Positions 44,562-52,636 of a stretch of DNA of 64,000 nucleotides are shown piece after piece. The DNA lies in NCBI GenBank assembly GCA_041687255.1, contig JAWLCL010000005.1:248001-312000 (forward strand), read 5' to 3'. Every line of letters starts with the position of its first letter. Positions within the stretch are counted from its first letter, which is position 1. Below the pieces are notes generated by a model. It was not told the DNA's origin. It did not search any database and worked only from the letters and a program-made list of their open reading frames with translations. The DNA comes from Mariniphaga sp041687255. Its GTDB lineage: Bacteria; Bacteroidota; Bacteroidia; Bacteroidales; Prolixibacteraceae. The translations under genes and the position numbers were made by a program.

Positions 44562-44690
44562 GTTATATTATATAATAAACCTGTGGGAGATTATGTCTGC
44601 GGCGCTAATGTTAAATCAAATGACAAAATACCTGTTGCGTCCCATGGTATCTAACCAACAAAGCGGTCTTTCCGGGCGCAGCTATGCAAT
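44562..44690 (-). repeat. Family A repeat, partial copy 2b
   Basis: TATATTATATAATAAACCTG, GGGAGATTATGTCTGCGGCGC, and TAATGTTAAATCAAATGACA match the terminal segment of copy 1 in the same direction. The second hairpin arm is degenerate (TGTTGCGTCCCATG). It abuts the ftsY 3' end. Confidence 0.6.
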
Positions 44691-44762
44691 CTCAGGCTAT
44701 CCTGCAGATGCATTCAAAATAGAAAACACAAACTATTAAACAGGAAAGCGAACCGGAAGTAT

Positions 44763-45719
44763 TTATGATTCAGAGAACAGTGAATCCACGAATTCCCTTC
44801 TCCTGAAAACCTGTAAATGTTCCATTTTCTCACCAATACCGATGTATTTAACCGGTATTTTAAACTGATCGGAAATACCGATTACCACTCCTCCCTTGGC
44901 TGTTCCATCGAGTTTAGTAAGAGCAAGAGCAGTTACTTCAGTTGCCTTAGTGAACTGTTTGGCCTGTTCAAAGGCATTCTGACCGGTGGAGCCATCAAGT
45001 ATCAGCAGCACTTCGTGCGGTGCCCCCGGAACAATCCTGTCCATCACCTTCTTAATCTTCGACAGCTCATTCATCAGGTTCACCTTGTTGTGAAGGCGAC
45101 CTGCAGTGTCAATGATTACCACATCGGCATTGTTTTTTTGTGCCGATGAAAGGGTATCGAAAGCAACCGATGCCGGGTCTGAACCCATTTTTTGTTTAAC
45201 GATGGGGACATCCACCCTGCGGGCCCAGATTTCAAGCTGCTCGATTGCAGCAGCCCTGAATGTATCGGCTGCGCCCAGATACACTTTTTTACCGGCCTCC
45301 TTAAACTGGTAGGCTAATTTTCCGATGGTGGTAGTTTTGCCAACACCGTTTACCCCAACAACCATAATTACATAAGGCCTCGCGCCATCGGGCAAATCGA
45401 AATCGGAAGCATCGCCTGTATTGTTTTCTTCGAGCAGGGCAGCTATTTCATCTTTCAGGATTTGGTTCAGTTCCTCAACTCCAAGGTAACGGTCACGTGC
45501 CACCCGATCCTCAATCCTTCTGATTATTTTCAAGGTGGTATCCACACCTACATCTGAAGATATCAACACCTCTTCAAGGTCATCGAGCAACTCCTCATCA
45601 ACCTTTGATTTACCTGCCACAGCACGGCCAAGCTTTTTAAAAACACTCTCCTTGGTCTTCGAAAGGCCCTGGTCGAGGTTCTCCTTCTTACTTTTTGTGA
45701 AACTTCCGAATATTCCCAT
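44763..45719 (-). CDS. ftsY: Signal recognition particle receptor FtsY
   Basis: 318 residues from the ATG at 45719 (MGIFGSFTKSKKENLDQ). The frame continues upstream to 45803, but the upstream part has no family resemblance. SRP GTPase NG domain: GVNGVGKT (122-129), DTFRAAAIEQL, DTAGRLHNK and TKLDGTAKGG. The acidic A domain is very short, as usual in Bacteroidota. It receives ribosome-SRP complexes at the inner membrane. Upstream on the same strand are DUF4295, rpmG and rpmB, a conserved order in the phylum, separated here by a terminator. Confidence 0.96.
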   Translation of the reverse strand: MGIFGSFTKSKKENLDQGLSKTKESVFKKLGRAVAGKSKVDEELLDDLEEVLISSDVGVDTTLKIIRRIEDRVARDRYLGVEELNQILKDEIAALLEENNTGDASDFDLPDGARPYVIMVVGVNGVGKTTTIGKLAYQFKEAGKKVYLGAADTFRAAAIEQLEIWARRVDVPIVKQKMGSDPASVAFDTLSSAQKNNADVVIIDTAGRLHNKVNLMNELSKIKKVMDRIVPGAPHEVLLILDGSTGQNAFEQAKQFTKATEVTALALTKLDGTAKGGVVIGISDQFKIPVKYIGIGEKMEHLQVFRRREFVDSLFSES

Positions 45720-45780
45720 TGAATTATTTTTTGCAGGGATTAAAAATAGTAAATTTTCAGTTGAGGCAGGACATATCCTA

Positions 45781-45818
45781 AAACAAAAGAAGCTTTCACC
45801 CATACCGATGAAAGCTTC
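45781..45818 (-). terminator. Probable terminator between DUF4295 and ftsY
   Basis: Arms GAAGCTTTCA (45789-45798) and TGAAAGCTTC (45809-45818) form a perfect 10-bp stem with a 10-nt loop. On the minus strand it is followed by TTTTGTTT. It probably attenuates or ends rpmB-rpmG-DUF4295 transcripts; ftsY would then need read-through or its own start. Confidence 0.7.
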
Positions 45819-45839
45819 TCCTGCTCATAAAGCCTATTA

Positions 45840-45995
45840 TTATTGTTTTGAGAAATAATCTTTTACTTCGTCGTTGATAATTACCTCTTCTCTAAACATG
45901 TAAGCACCGGTTTCAGGATTCTTGATCATTTTTATAACTTTTGAATGACCTTTACCTGCACCTTTTTGTAATGTTGCTACCGTTTTCTTTGCCAT
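45840..45995 (-). CDS. DUF4295 domain-containing small protein
   Basis: A 51-codon gene: MAKKTVATLQKGAGKGHSK, then VIKMIKNPETGAYMF, ending KDYFSKQ. This is the small basic DUF4295 protein found between rpmG and ftsY in Bacteroidota. Its placement with L28 and L33 suggests a ribosome-linked role, unproven. It lies 12 bp after rpmG on the same transcript. Confidence 0.9.
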   Translation of the reverse strand: MAKKTVATLQKGAGKGHSKVIKMIKNPETGAYMFREEVIINDEVKDYFSKQ

Positions 45996-46007
45996 AGTTC
46001 AAAGTAT

Positions 46008-46196
46008 TTATTTAATTTCTTTATGTACAGTAATTTTCTTTAATACAGGATTGTACTTTTTCAGTTCCAATCGGTCAGGTGTATTCTTACGGTTTTTGGT
46101 AGTAATATACCGCGAGGTGCCCGGCAAGCCACTGTTTTTGTGCTCGGTACATTCCATAATAACCTGTATTCTTGCGCCTTTACTTTTTTTTGCCAT
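46008..46196 (-). CDS. rpmG: 50S ribosomal protein L33
   Basis: A 62-residue ribosomal protein: GARIQVIMECTEHKNSG, SRYITTKNRKNTPDRLELKK, then YNPVLKKITVHKEIK. The single CTEH in place of the CxxC pair indicates the zinc-free form. It lies in an operon with rpmB (12 bp upstream) and DUF4295. Confidence 0.96.
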   Translation of the reverse strand: MAKKSKGARIQVIMECTEHKNSGLPGTSRYITTKNRKNTPDRLELKKYNPVLKKITVHKEIK

Positions 46197-46208
46197 TACA
46201 GAGTATCT

Positions 46209-46451
46209 TTAAATTTTTTCTATAATTCCTTTTTCTTTTGCATCGTTAATGGCTGCTACTATGCCCTTTTTATTGATAGTACGCAACCCCGCTGCTGAAA
46301 CCATTAACTGCACCCAACGGTTTTCGTTTGGCAGGAAAAATTTTTTCCTGAACAAATTTACGTTGAACTTTCTTTTAGTCCTGCGTTTTGAGTGGGAAAC
46401 ATTATTTCCCACCATCGCACTCTTTCCTGTTATTTGACAAACTCGTGACAT
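46209..46451 (-). CDS. rpmB: 50S ribosomal protein L28
   Basis: An 80-residue ribosomal protein: MSRVCQITGKSAMVGNNVSH, then SKRRTKRKFNVNL, and the C-terminal STRGLRTINKKG-like segment (SAAGLRTINKKG). First gene of the rpmB-rpmG-DUF4295 unit. The leader upstream contains a 9-bp inverted repeat. Confidence 0.96.
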   Translation of the reverse strand: MSRVCQITGKSAMVGNNVSHSKRRTKRKFNVNLFRKKFFLPNENRWVQLMVSAAGLRTINKKGIVAAINDAKEKGIIEKI

Positions 46452-46905
46452 TTCTATTATAATTTCTTGATGTACAAATCAAACACGTTTTTTAACGGCT
46501 TGCAAAGAAAATACTTTTTTAATAAATAATCAAGCCGTTCGCAAAGTTTTTCCGCAAACAATTAACATTCGGATGTTAATTCTGTAAAGCAACCTGTAAC
46601 TGCGCAATAAACACCCATTTAAAAAATCAACCTACGGGTGGTTTATACTCATAAACTGGGGAATTAATCAACATTTGTAACGTTTTTCTTTTCCGCTTAG
46701 TATAATGATTATCATTCCATCCGTTAATATCCAGCCCTAAAAACTGCCGGAATTACCAGGAACTACCTGCAGAACTGCAGCTATTAGGAATATTTGCGAA
46801 AGAATACCACCGGGTATTGGCACAATTTTTCCTCTTATACGTCAAATGTAAATAATTTCTGCCCGTTGCCTTTCCGCCTGGCCGGATTATTTCTAAATAT
46901 CTTTT
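46452..46905. other. Intergenic region with inverted repeat upstream of rpmB
   Basis: Contains AACGGCTTG (46494-46502) and CAAGCCGTT (46531-46539), a perfect 9-bp inverted repeat with a 28-nt loop, 43-88 bp upstream of rpmB. It is not followed by a T run. It could be a leader structure for ribosomal-protein control, or an operator. The rest, toward the AsmA-like gene, shows no gene; AATATTTG near 46789-46796 is a near match to a plus-strand -7 box. Confidence 0.45.
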
Positions 46906-48471
46906 ATGAAAAAAAGAAAGCCTGTAATAATAGCCGGCATCATTCTTATTGTTTTAGCAATCGTAGTCTTTGCGGGGACCTTGATTCTTGGCAATTATAT
47001 TGAAGACGAACTGCAGAACCGGCAAATAGGAACTTACCGTGTGCAAAGCCGTGAAGCAGGTGTCAATGTTCTACTCAGACGCATCTCTATCAGAGACGTA
47101 GTTGTTGAAGATTCCGCAGCAAATCAAAAAATCACTGTCCCTGAAATCAAGGCGACCGGAATTCATATTTTCCCTTTTGTTTTCAATGATGAAATAATAA
47201 TAAACAAGCTACACATTCAGCAACCCGAAATAACTGTAATGCGAAGCAACGGCGAAGAGGAATCCGGGCAGCAGGAAGATACTTCCACGGAACAGGACAG
47301 GGAAATTGAGCGGGTACATATCAAACAGTTTGAGGTAGCAGATGCAGCAGTTAGGGTACTGAACCGGACTTCCGGCAATGCCGACACCCTGCTTTCCATT
47401 CATTCAGGATTGGAAATTCGCAATCTGAACCTGTTCAGCGACAATCAGCAGCTAAAATTCAATGCACATTCGGCCGAAAAGCTTGAGGTGCAGTTAACCA
47501 ACGGCTCATACAACCTTCCCGGAGGTTTGTATAAACTGCAATTCGGTTCGATCAACTTCAGTACAGAACAGGAAACCCTGAACCTGGAAGATCTTCATTT
47601 TTCCTCATTGCATTCAAAATACGATATTGCAAAACAGACAGGTGCAGAAACCGATTGGTACGACATCGTTCTGGAGCAGCTTAATGTGGAAGGCATCAAC
47701 ATAAATGCCCTGCTACAGGATACGGCTGTAGTCTTCCGGTCTGCCCGGCTGGAAGGGCTTGATGCCAACATATTCAGGGATAAGCGTCCGCCATTTCCCG
47801 AAAAGCCGGATACAAAGCTGCCCATGGAAATGTTGCAGGCATTGCCGGTTCTTGTATATACCGATTCTATACTGATTAAAAACGGAAATGCAATATACGA
47901 AGAGCATGCCGAGGAAAGCAGTGAACCGGGAAAGGTAACCTTTAGCCGACTGTATGCCACCATCTACAATCTGGGCACCCTGCAGGATTCTATCAACGGG
48001 CAGACTGCCATGGCGATAAGGGCAATGGTTATGAATGAAGCGCTGCTTGAAGCAAAATTTGTCTTTCCCAATAATGAATACTCACACCAATACCGTGTAT
48101 CGGGAAGCATGGAACCGGTTAGTTTGTCGGCTTTTAATCCGATGCTTGTTCCCGCCGCATTTGTGAAGGTTGAGCAAGGTCGCCTCAGGCAACTCATATT
48201 TGATTTTACATACGACAATAACAATTCTGAAGGAAACCTGACCCTTCAATATGAAAACCTCGATATCAGCTTGCTTGATAAGGAAGACGGTTCGCAAAAA
48301 ACTATAAAAACCTTCCTGACCGAAACTTTCGTTCTGCAGGAAGATAATCTGAAGAAAGACAATTCCTACCAGGAGGGTACAATATCGTTTGAACGGGAAA
48401 AGAAAAAATCGATATTTAACTACTGGTGGAAATCAATTTTTAGCGGCATAAAGGATATTTTGGCTTTTTAA
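46906..48471 (+). CDS. AsmA-like/DUF748-type single-pass membrane protein
   Basis: A 521-residue protein. One N-terminal membrane helix (residues 6-30) precedes a long periplasmic region rich in beta strands. Early strands read like AsmA/DUF748 repeats: RISIRDVVVEDSAA, IKATGIHIFPFVFNDEIIINKLHIQQPEI, then VHIKQFEVADAAVRV, and later LQYENLDISLLDKEDG. AsmA-like proteins form hydrophobic beta-grooves linked to lipid transfer or envelope maintenance. The subfamily is not certain. Monocistronic. Confidence 0.7.
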   Translation: MKKRKPVIIAGIILIVLAIVVFAGTLILGNYIEDELQNRQIGTYRVQSREAGVNVLLRRISIRDVVVEDSAANQKITVPEIKATGIHIFPFVFNDEIIINKLHIQQPEITVMRSNGEEESGQQEDTSTEQDREIERVHIKQFEVADAAVRVLNRTSGNADTLLSIHSGLEIRNLNLFSDNQQLKFNAHSAEKLEVQLTNGSYNLPGGLYKLQFGSINFSTEQETLNLEDLHFSSLHSKYDIAKQTGAETDWYDIVLEQLNVEGININALLQDTAVVFRSARLEGLDANIFRDKRPPFPEKPDTKLPMEMLQALPVLVYTDSILIKNGNAIYEEHAEESSEPGKVTFSRLYATIYNLGTLQDSINGQTAMAIRAMVMNEALLEAKFVFPNNEYSHQYRVSGSMEPVSLSAFNPMLVPAAFVKVEQGRLRQLIFDFTYDNNNSEGNLTLQYENLDISLLDKEDGSQKTIKTFLTETFVLQEDNLKKDNSYQEGTISFEREKKKSIFNYWWKSIFSGIKDILAF

Positions 48472-48595
48472 AGTTAAAACGAGATTTGTTTCCCCGGATA
48501 TGTTAGTAAATGATTCCAACGAATTTGTTGGCTCATTAAAATCAAAATAAATTGCCCTTACAGGGTGCAGGGAAGTATGAAACCGTCACCTCCCC

Positions 48596-48960
48596 GGGGG
48601 GATGAAGCCACGGTGTAAAAAAGGAAGGAGACTGCTGCTGTAAAGGGTATTTTTACACCATGCTTTAGCTTGGTGATCGAGCTGAAGCACCTATCTCTCC
48701 ATGTACCCAGAATGAAAATATCAGAACATTCAGCTCCCATTGCTGCAACTAAAGCACCAGATAAAAAAAAAGAGAAAGGGAGGTGGAGGTGTCTGCAGGA
48801 AGATCACCGGGCTGAAGCCACGGTGTAAAAAAAGGCTGGCAGGTTTTACACCAAGCTTTGCCCCGTGAGATTTTTCACCATGCTTTAGTTTAATGATCGG
48901 GGTGAAGCACCTACCCTTCCTTGCACCCGGGATGGAAACATCAGGTCTTTCAGTCGGGCA
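48596..48960. repeat. Tandem pair of intergenic repeats, family B
   Basis: Two diverged copies lie head to tail: 48596-48740 and 48803-48960. Shared words in order are TGAAGCCACGGTGTAAAAAA, CACCATGCTTTAG, TGATCG, TGAAGCACCTA and CACCC/TACCC, ending with AAATATCAG/AAACATCAG. In the first copy GGTGTAAAAA pairs with TTTTTACACC about 30 nt on, giving a hairpin. An inverted fragment (CAACTAAAGCACC, 48747-48759) lies between. No gene was found from 48472 to 49127. Confidence 0.7.
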
Positions 48961-49127
48961 ACACCTCTAATCATGCTTTTATCCATTTACTTGATCTTCA
49001 TTTTGAACACAGCTATATGTTAAAAGCAACCCCGGTGAACGTCCTGAAAGAATTTAAAATTTTCCCCTGTCCATATCATTTCCATCAAAAAATTCATTAT
49101 TTTTTACCAAAAACAAACTGCAATGCC

Positions 49128-49610
49128 ATGGATTATCTTTTAATAGCCTTAGGATTCATTTTTATTGTGGGCGGCATACTGGGCAGTATACTTCCCTTTC
49201 TTCCGGGTCCACCATTAAGCTATGGAGGCCTGCTGTTGCTTCATTTCACCGAAGCCCACCAGTTCACCGGCCGTTTTTTAATCATCTGGGGCGTGGTCAC
49301 TGTTTTAACCTACCTTATCGATTACTTTATACCAATTTGGGGCACGCAACGTTTTGGCGGAAGCAGACAGGGCATATGGGGAAGTATCATCGGGCTTATA
49401 GCCGGCATCTTCTTTTTTCCTCCTTTCGGCATTATCATAGGCCCTTTTGCGGGAGCCGTCATAGGAGAGCTGATAGCCGGGAAAACCCATTCCGCCGCCT
49501 TCCGTTCAGGTTTTGGCTCTTTTGTCGGATTTCTTTTGGGCACCTTAATTCAGCTTATCGCTGCAGGATTAATGGCCTGGCATTTTGCAAAGGAATTGTT
49601 CGTCAACTGA
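49128..49610 (+). CDS. DUF456 family membrane protein
   Basis: 160 residues from the ATG at 49128 (MDYLLIALGFIFIVGGILGS). The frame extends upstream to 48921, but that part crosses a repeat and carries no family signal. Four or five glycine-rich hydrophobic helices with the DUF456 pattern are present: LPFLPGPPLSYGGLLLLHF, GTQRFGGSRQGIWGSIIG, and GIIIGPFAGAVIGELIAGK. Function is unknown. htpX follows 152 bp downstream on the same strand. Confidence 0.85.
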   Translation: MDYLLIALGFIFIVGGILGSILPFLPGPPLSYGGLLLLHFTEAHQFTGRFLIIWGVVTVLTYLIDYFIPIWGTQRFGGSRQGIWGSIIGLIAGIFFFPPFGIIIGPFAGAVIGELIAGKTHSAAFRSGFGSFVGFLLGTLIQLIAAGLMAWHFAKELFVN

Positions 49611-49762
49611 ACATATCCATCTTCCCAGCACAGGTTGCCCTCCCCAACAGGAGTTTTCGATATTTCTCAAAGCCTATGGACTACCGGTCCTGAAATTTAT
49701 TTTTCATGCCCAAAAACCTTATATCACCAACTGTGGTTTTTATAAAAAAGAAACAGTTTACA

Positions 49763-50599
49763 ATGAACGGACTTAAAACATTTGCCCTGCTGGCCTTGCT
49801 TACCTTTCTGTTTTTGTTTATCGGCGGGCTGATAGGTGGTCAGGGCGGCATGTTGGTTGCATTAATACTGGCCGGAATCACCAATTTTGTGAGTTATTTT
49901 TACAGCGACAAGCTGGTTTTAAAATCTTACAGAGCCCGGCAGCTTTCCTCCGATCACCGGATTACCCGCCTGGTAGAACAACTTGCCCGCAAAGCCTCAT
50001 TGCCCATGCCAAAAGTATACATCATCGATCAGGAGCAGCCGAATGCTTTTGCAACGGGCCGCAACCCGCACAATGCTGCAGTTGCCGTCACAAGGGGGCT
50101 GGCAAACAACATGACCGACAATGAGCTTTCGGGAGTGCTTGCTCATGAGTTGGGCCATGTCAACAACCGCGACATCCTGATTGGAACCATAGCGGCAACA
50201 ATGGCAGGCGCAATTTCATACCTGGCATGGGCTATGCGCTTTGGTGCCGGCAGCCGCGGAGGAAGCAATACCGGGGGGAACCTGGTTTTCTTTTTGCTGG
50301 CTTTAATTCTGGCACCAATTGCCGCATCCTTAATCCGGATGGCCATTTCAAGGGCACGGGAATACAAAGCCGACAGCTACGGCGCCAGGCTCAGCGGCAA
50401 TCCACTCTACCTGAGCAATGCCTTATTGAAACTTGAAAACTGGAGCAAACGAATACCCATGAGCGGAAACCAGGCAACTTCACACATGTTCATTGTGAAT
50501 CCTTTTTCAGGGAAAGCCTTTTCAAACCTGTTCAGCACCCACCCGCCAACACAGGAACGAATCAGGAGGCTGAAAGAAATGGCAGATAAAGGATTTTGA
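49763..50599 (+). CDS. htpX: Membrane zinc protease HtpX (M48)
   Basis: 278 residues from the ATG at 49763 (MNGLKTFALLALLTFLFL); the frame opens 19 codons earlier, without family support. Two N-terminal helices precede the metalloprotease domain with HELGH (H128, E129, H132), and two further helices follow (about residues 150-200). The third zinc ligand is the Glu in SRAREYKADSYGARL. It degrades misfolded inner-membrane proteins on the cytosolic side. The C-terminal STHPPTQERIRRL is typical. Confidence 0.95.
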   Translation: MNGLKTFALLALLTFLFLFIGGLIGGQGGMLVALILAGITNFVSYFYSDKLVLKSYRARQLSSDHRITRLVEQLARKASLPMPKVYIIDQEQPNAFATGRNPHNAAVAVTRGLANNMTDNELSGVLAHELGHVNNRDILIGTIAATMAGAISYLAWAMRFGAGSRGGSNTGGNLVFFLLALILAPIAASLIRMAISRAREYKADSYGARLSGNPLYLSNALLKLENWSKRIPMSGNQATSHMFIVNPFSGKAFSNLFSTHPPTQERIRRLKEMADKGF

Positions 50600-50704
50600 A
50601 AGCGAATGTGGGACAGGTATTTTTTTATGATAACAATTCAAAAACAGGCAGGATTTTATTTAAACAGGCCGAGTATCTGCCTGCAGGAAAGGGCCGCCTG
50701 AATG

Positions 50705-51117
50705 AACAACCCCTGCCATACAAAACATCAAAGCCGTCATTGCGCGCGATTTACCATTGAAATACAGACCCTTAACTCAGCCACCACAGCTTTATCATTG
50801 TAAAGAACCATTGTAATCGCATGGAGCAAAGCAATCTGTTCATATAGGTATTTCCAAATACACACAACATCATATGGTCACTGCCAATCGGTACAGATTG
50901 CTGCGCCCCCGTCTGTAATATGCGAAGGTTTATGCTTTGATGCAGGTAAATGCTGAATGATTTGTACAGCCTTTCATTTAAGCAAGCGGGTCCGTCAGCT
51001 GACGGAGCAATGACGGCTCCGTAGGGAGGACAACATGCGGCGCAGAAGTAACTATGGTGTTTAATGTTACATACGCGCCACTGACAATGTCTCCCATAAG
51101 TTTGTTATATAGAAGGT
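50705..51117 (+). repeat. Dispersed intergenic repeat, family A copy 3
   Basis: The best-preserved partner of copy 1, in the opposite orientation. Landmarks left to right are GCCGTCATTGCGCGCGA, GTAAAGAACCATTG, ATCGCATGGAGCAAAGCAATC, CTGCCAATCGGTACAGATTG, TATGCGAAGGTTTATGC, GCAGGTAAATGCTG, GTCCGTCAGCTGACGGAGC, CATGCGGCGCAGAAG and TTTGTTATATAGAAGGT. CCGTCAGCTGACGG is itself a perfect palindrome. It fills most of the gap between htpX and the convergent TPR gene; no gene was seen from 50600 to 51242. Confidence 0.82.
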
Positions 51118-51242
51118 TGGTTTCAAAAATAAGGATTAACAAAAATAAGTTGGAAAGAGCTGTCATTGGTCACCTGCCAACGAATTCACTACACTCTTCT
51201 CATTGCCCTCTGCTATCTGCTCTTTGCCCCAAGCCTCCCTGG

Positions 51243-52049
51243 CTACTCCTCGTCCTTCCAGAACACACTGCATCGCTGCTCTTCAGCAATTCTCAAAATA
51301 GAAAATCCCAGGTCAATGGCCCGTGAGAAATCGGCACATGCTTTTTCCTTGTTGCCCATTTCGTAATTGGCAAGCCCCCTCAGGAACCAGGCATTTTTAT
51401 TGCCGGGTTCCAGCTGGATGGCCTTGTCACAATCGGAAACAACACCCTCCATGTCAGAGGGGAACCGGGTGCCTGCCCGGTTGATGTATGCCCGGGCATT
51501 ACCGGCATCGTGCCGGATATAAGTATCGAGGTCGGTGCGGGCATTGGCGGCATCCCCCGTAGCAAGGTAAATCCTGGCTCTTGTTAGATTCATTTCCGGA
51601 TTACCTGTTTGTGCCAGCTTAGCCGAAAGTTCATTTAGCCGATCTTCAAAATCTGGCCGGGTCCAGAATCCCATTGTCATTTTAACCCTGCCGTTGCACA
51701 GGTCATCAACCAAATCGAATGAAAGGTAACAGTCGTTGCCTTCCGTCCTGTAAATCCCCGCCTCAGAGCACATCTCCCCTTCCCTGTCGCTGAACCGTAT
51801 GGTGTCGTTGTTGAATTCATACCCGCTGACAACATCAGTATTCCCGTCATTTCCAAAGTCCACCTCCACCGCTCCGTCAGCTTTAAATTCCAGGCCTACA
51901 GGGCCTGACAGGGTCATACGCACCCATTTGCCGGAAAGAAGTTTGCCGGCACCTAAAGGAGTATTGCCTGTCTGTGCAAATGCCTTTGTTAAGGGCAAAC
52001 ATAATGAAAAGGCCAGAATCAATAACATGTAAATTGATCTTGAATCCAT
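51243..52049 (-). CDS. Exported TPR protein
   Basis: A 268-residue protein with a signal peptide (residues 1-25, ...LTKAFAQ). Residues 35-120 form a lipocalin- or META-like strand region (GKWVRMTLSGPVGLEFKAD, YRTEGNDCYLSF). Residues 135-255 contain about three tetratricopeptide repeats (LTRARIYLATGDAANARTDL, ARAYINRAG, AWFLRGLANYEMGNKEKACAD). Likely a periplasmic interaction protein. It follows the ExbB-like gene by 7 bp, so they are cotranscribed. Function is unknown. Confidence 0.75.
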   Translation of the reverse strand: MDSRSIYMLLILAFSLCLPLTKAFAQTGNTPLGAGKLLSGKWVRMTLSGPVGLEFKADGAVEVDFGNDGNTDVVSGYEFNNDTIRFSDREGEMCSEAGIYRTEGNDCYLSFDLVDDLCNGRVKMTMGFWTRPDFEDRLNELSAKLAQTGNPEMNLTRARIYLATGDAANARTDLDTYIRHDAGNARAYINRAGTRFPSDMEGVVSDCDKAIQLEPGNKNAWFLRGLANYEMGNKEKACADFSRAIDLGFSILRIAEEQRCSVFWKDEE

Positions 52050-52056
52050 TTTTACT

Positions 52057-52446
52057 TCATTTAAAATTTAACTCTTTGTTTTTGGCCACTAAAATGATAA
52101 TCCCCAGTCGGGCAACCAGGAAAACAAAAATTCCGAAAAGCGGATCGACCAAAGCCATTTTCATACCACCAGCCAGCAGGCTGGGTGTAAGTTCCCCATG
52201 CGCAGCCACCATATCAAATGCCTTAATCAGGCCGAAGGTCCGCCCCAGGAATCCCCAGGCCACAGCAAACCATCCAACATGGCTCATAAGCAATACTATT
52301 TTTCGATGATTACCAGGTTTTAAGAATCCCCGGACAAGAAGGGCGACTACTGCAAATAACAGCACTAAAAGAGTTACGGTAAAAACCGGTCCCCCATCAA
52401 CAAATTTTCCAGTTATTCCTTCCATGACTATTAAATATTTGTTCAT
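52057..52446 (-). CDS. MotA/TolQ/ExbB-like proton channel family protein, small
   Basis: A 129-residue protein with three membrane helices (about 18-40, 50-70, 97-120). The MotA/TolQ/ExbB pattern appears at GFLGRTFGLIKAFDMVAAHG, then LTPSLLAGGMKMAL and DPLFGIFVFLVAR. No cytoplasmic loop of usual size and no ExbD/TolR partner are present in the window. First gene of a two-gene unit with the TPR protein. A proton-channel role is inferred from the family. Confidence 0.7.
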   Translation of the reverse strand: MNKYLIVMEGITGKFVDGGPVFTVTLLVLLFAVVALLVRGFLKPGNHRKIVLLMSHVGWFAVAWGFLGRTFGLIKAFDMVAAHGELTPSLLAGGMKMALVDPLFGIFVFLVARLGIIILVAKNKELNFK

Positions 52447-52636
52447 AATACATCAAATATAAATCAGATCAGGAACCGATTAATTTTTTTGAGACCGCTG
52501 AACAGTTTTTCCTGACATTCAACAAATTTACCACTCTTAAGTGAATTCCGGAACTGTTCGGGCAACAACCCGTGATAAACCTGTATTTTATCGATTAAAA
52601 GATGTCGAAAACACTATTTTCCGTAATATTGTTGTT

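Noticed and set aside
48596..48960. CRISPR-like array
   Set aside because: Only two imperfect 150-bp copies with unequal spacing and no cas genes; it is an interspersed repeat.
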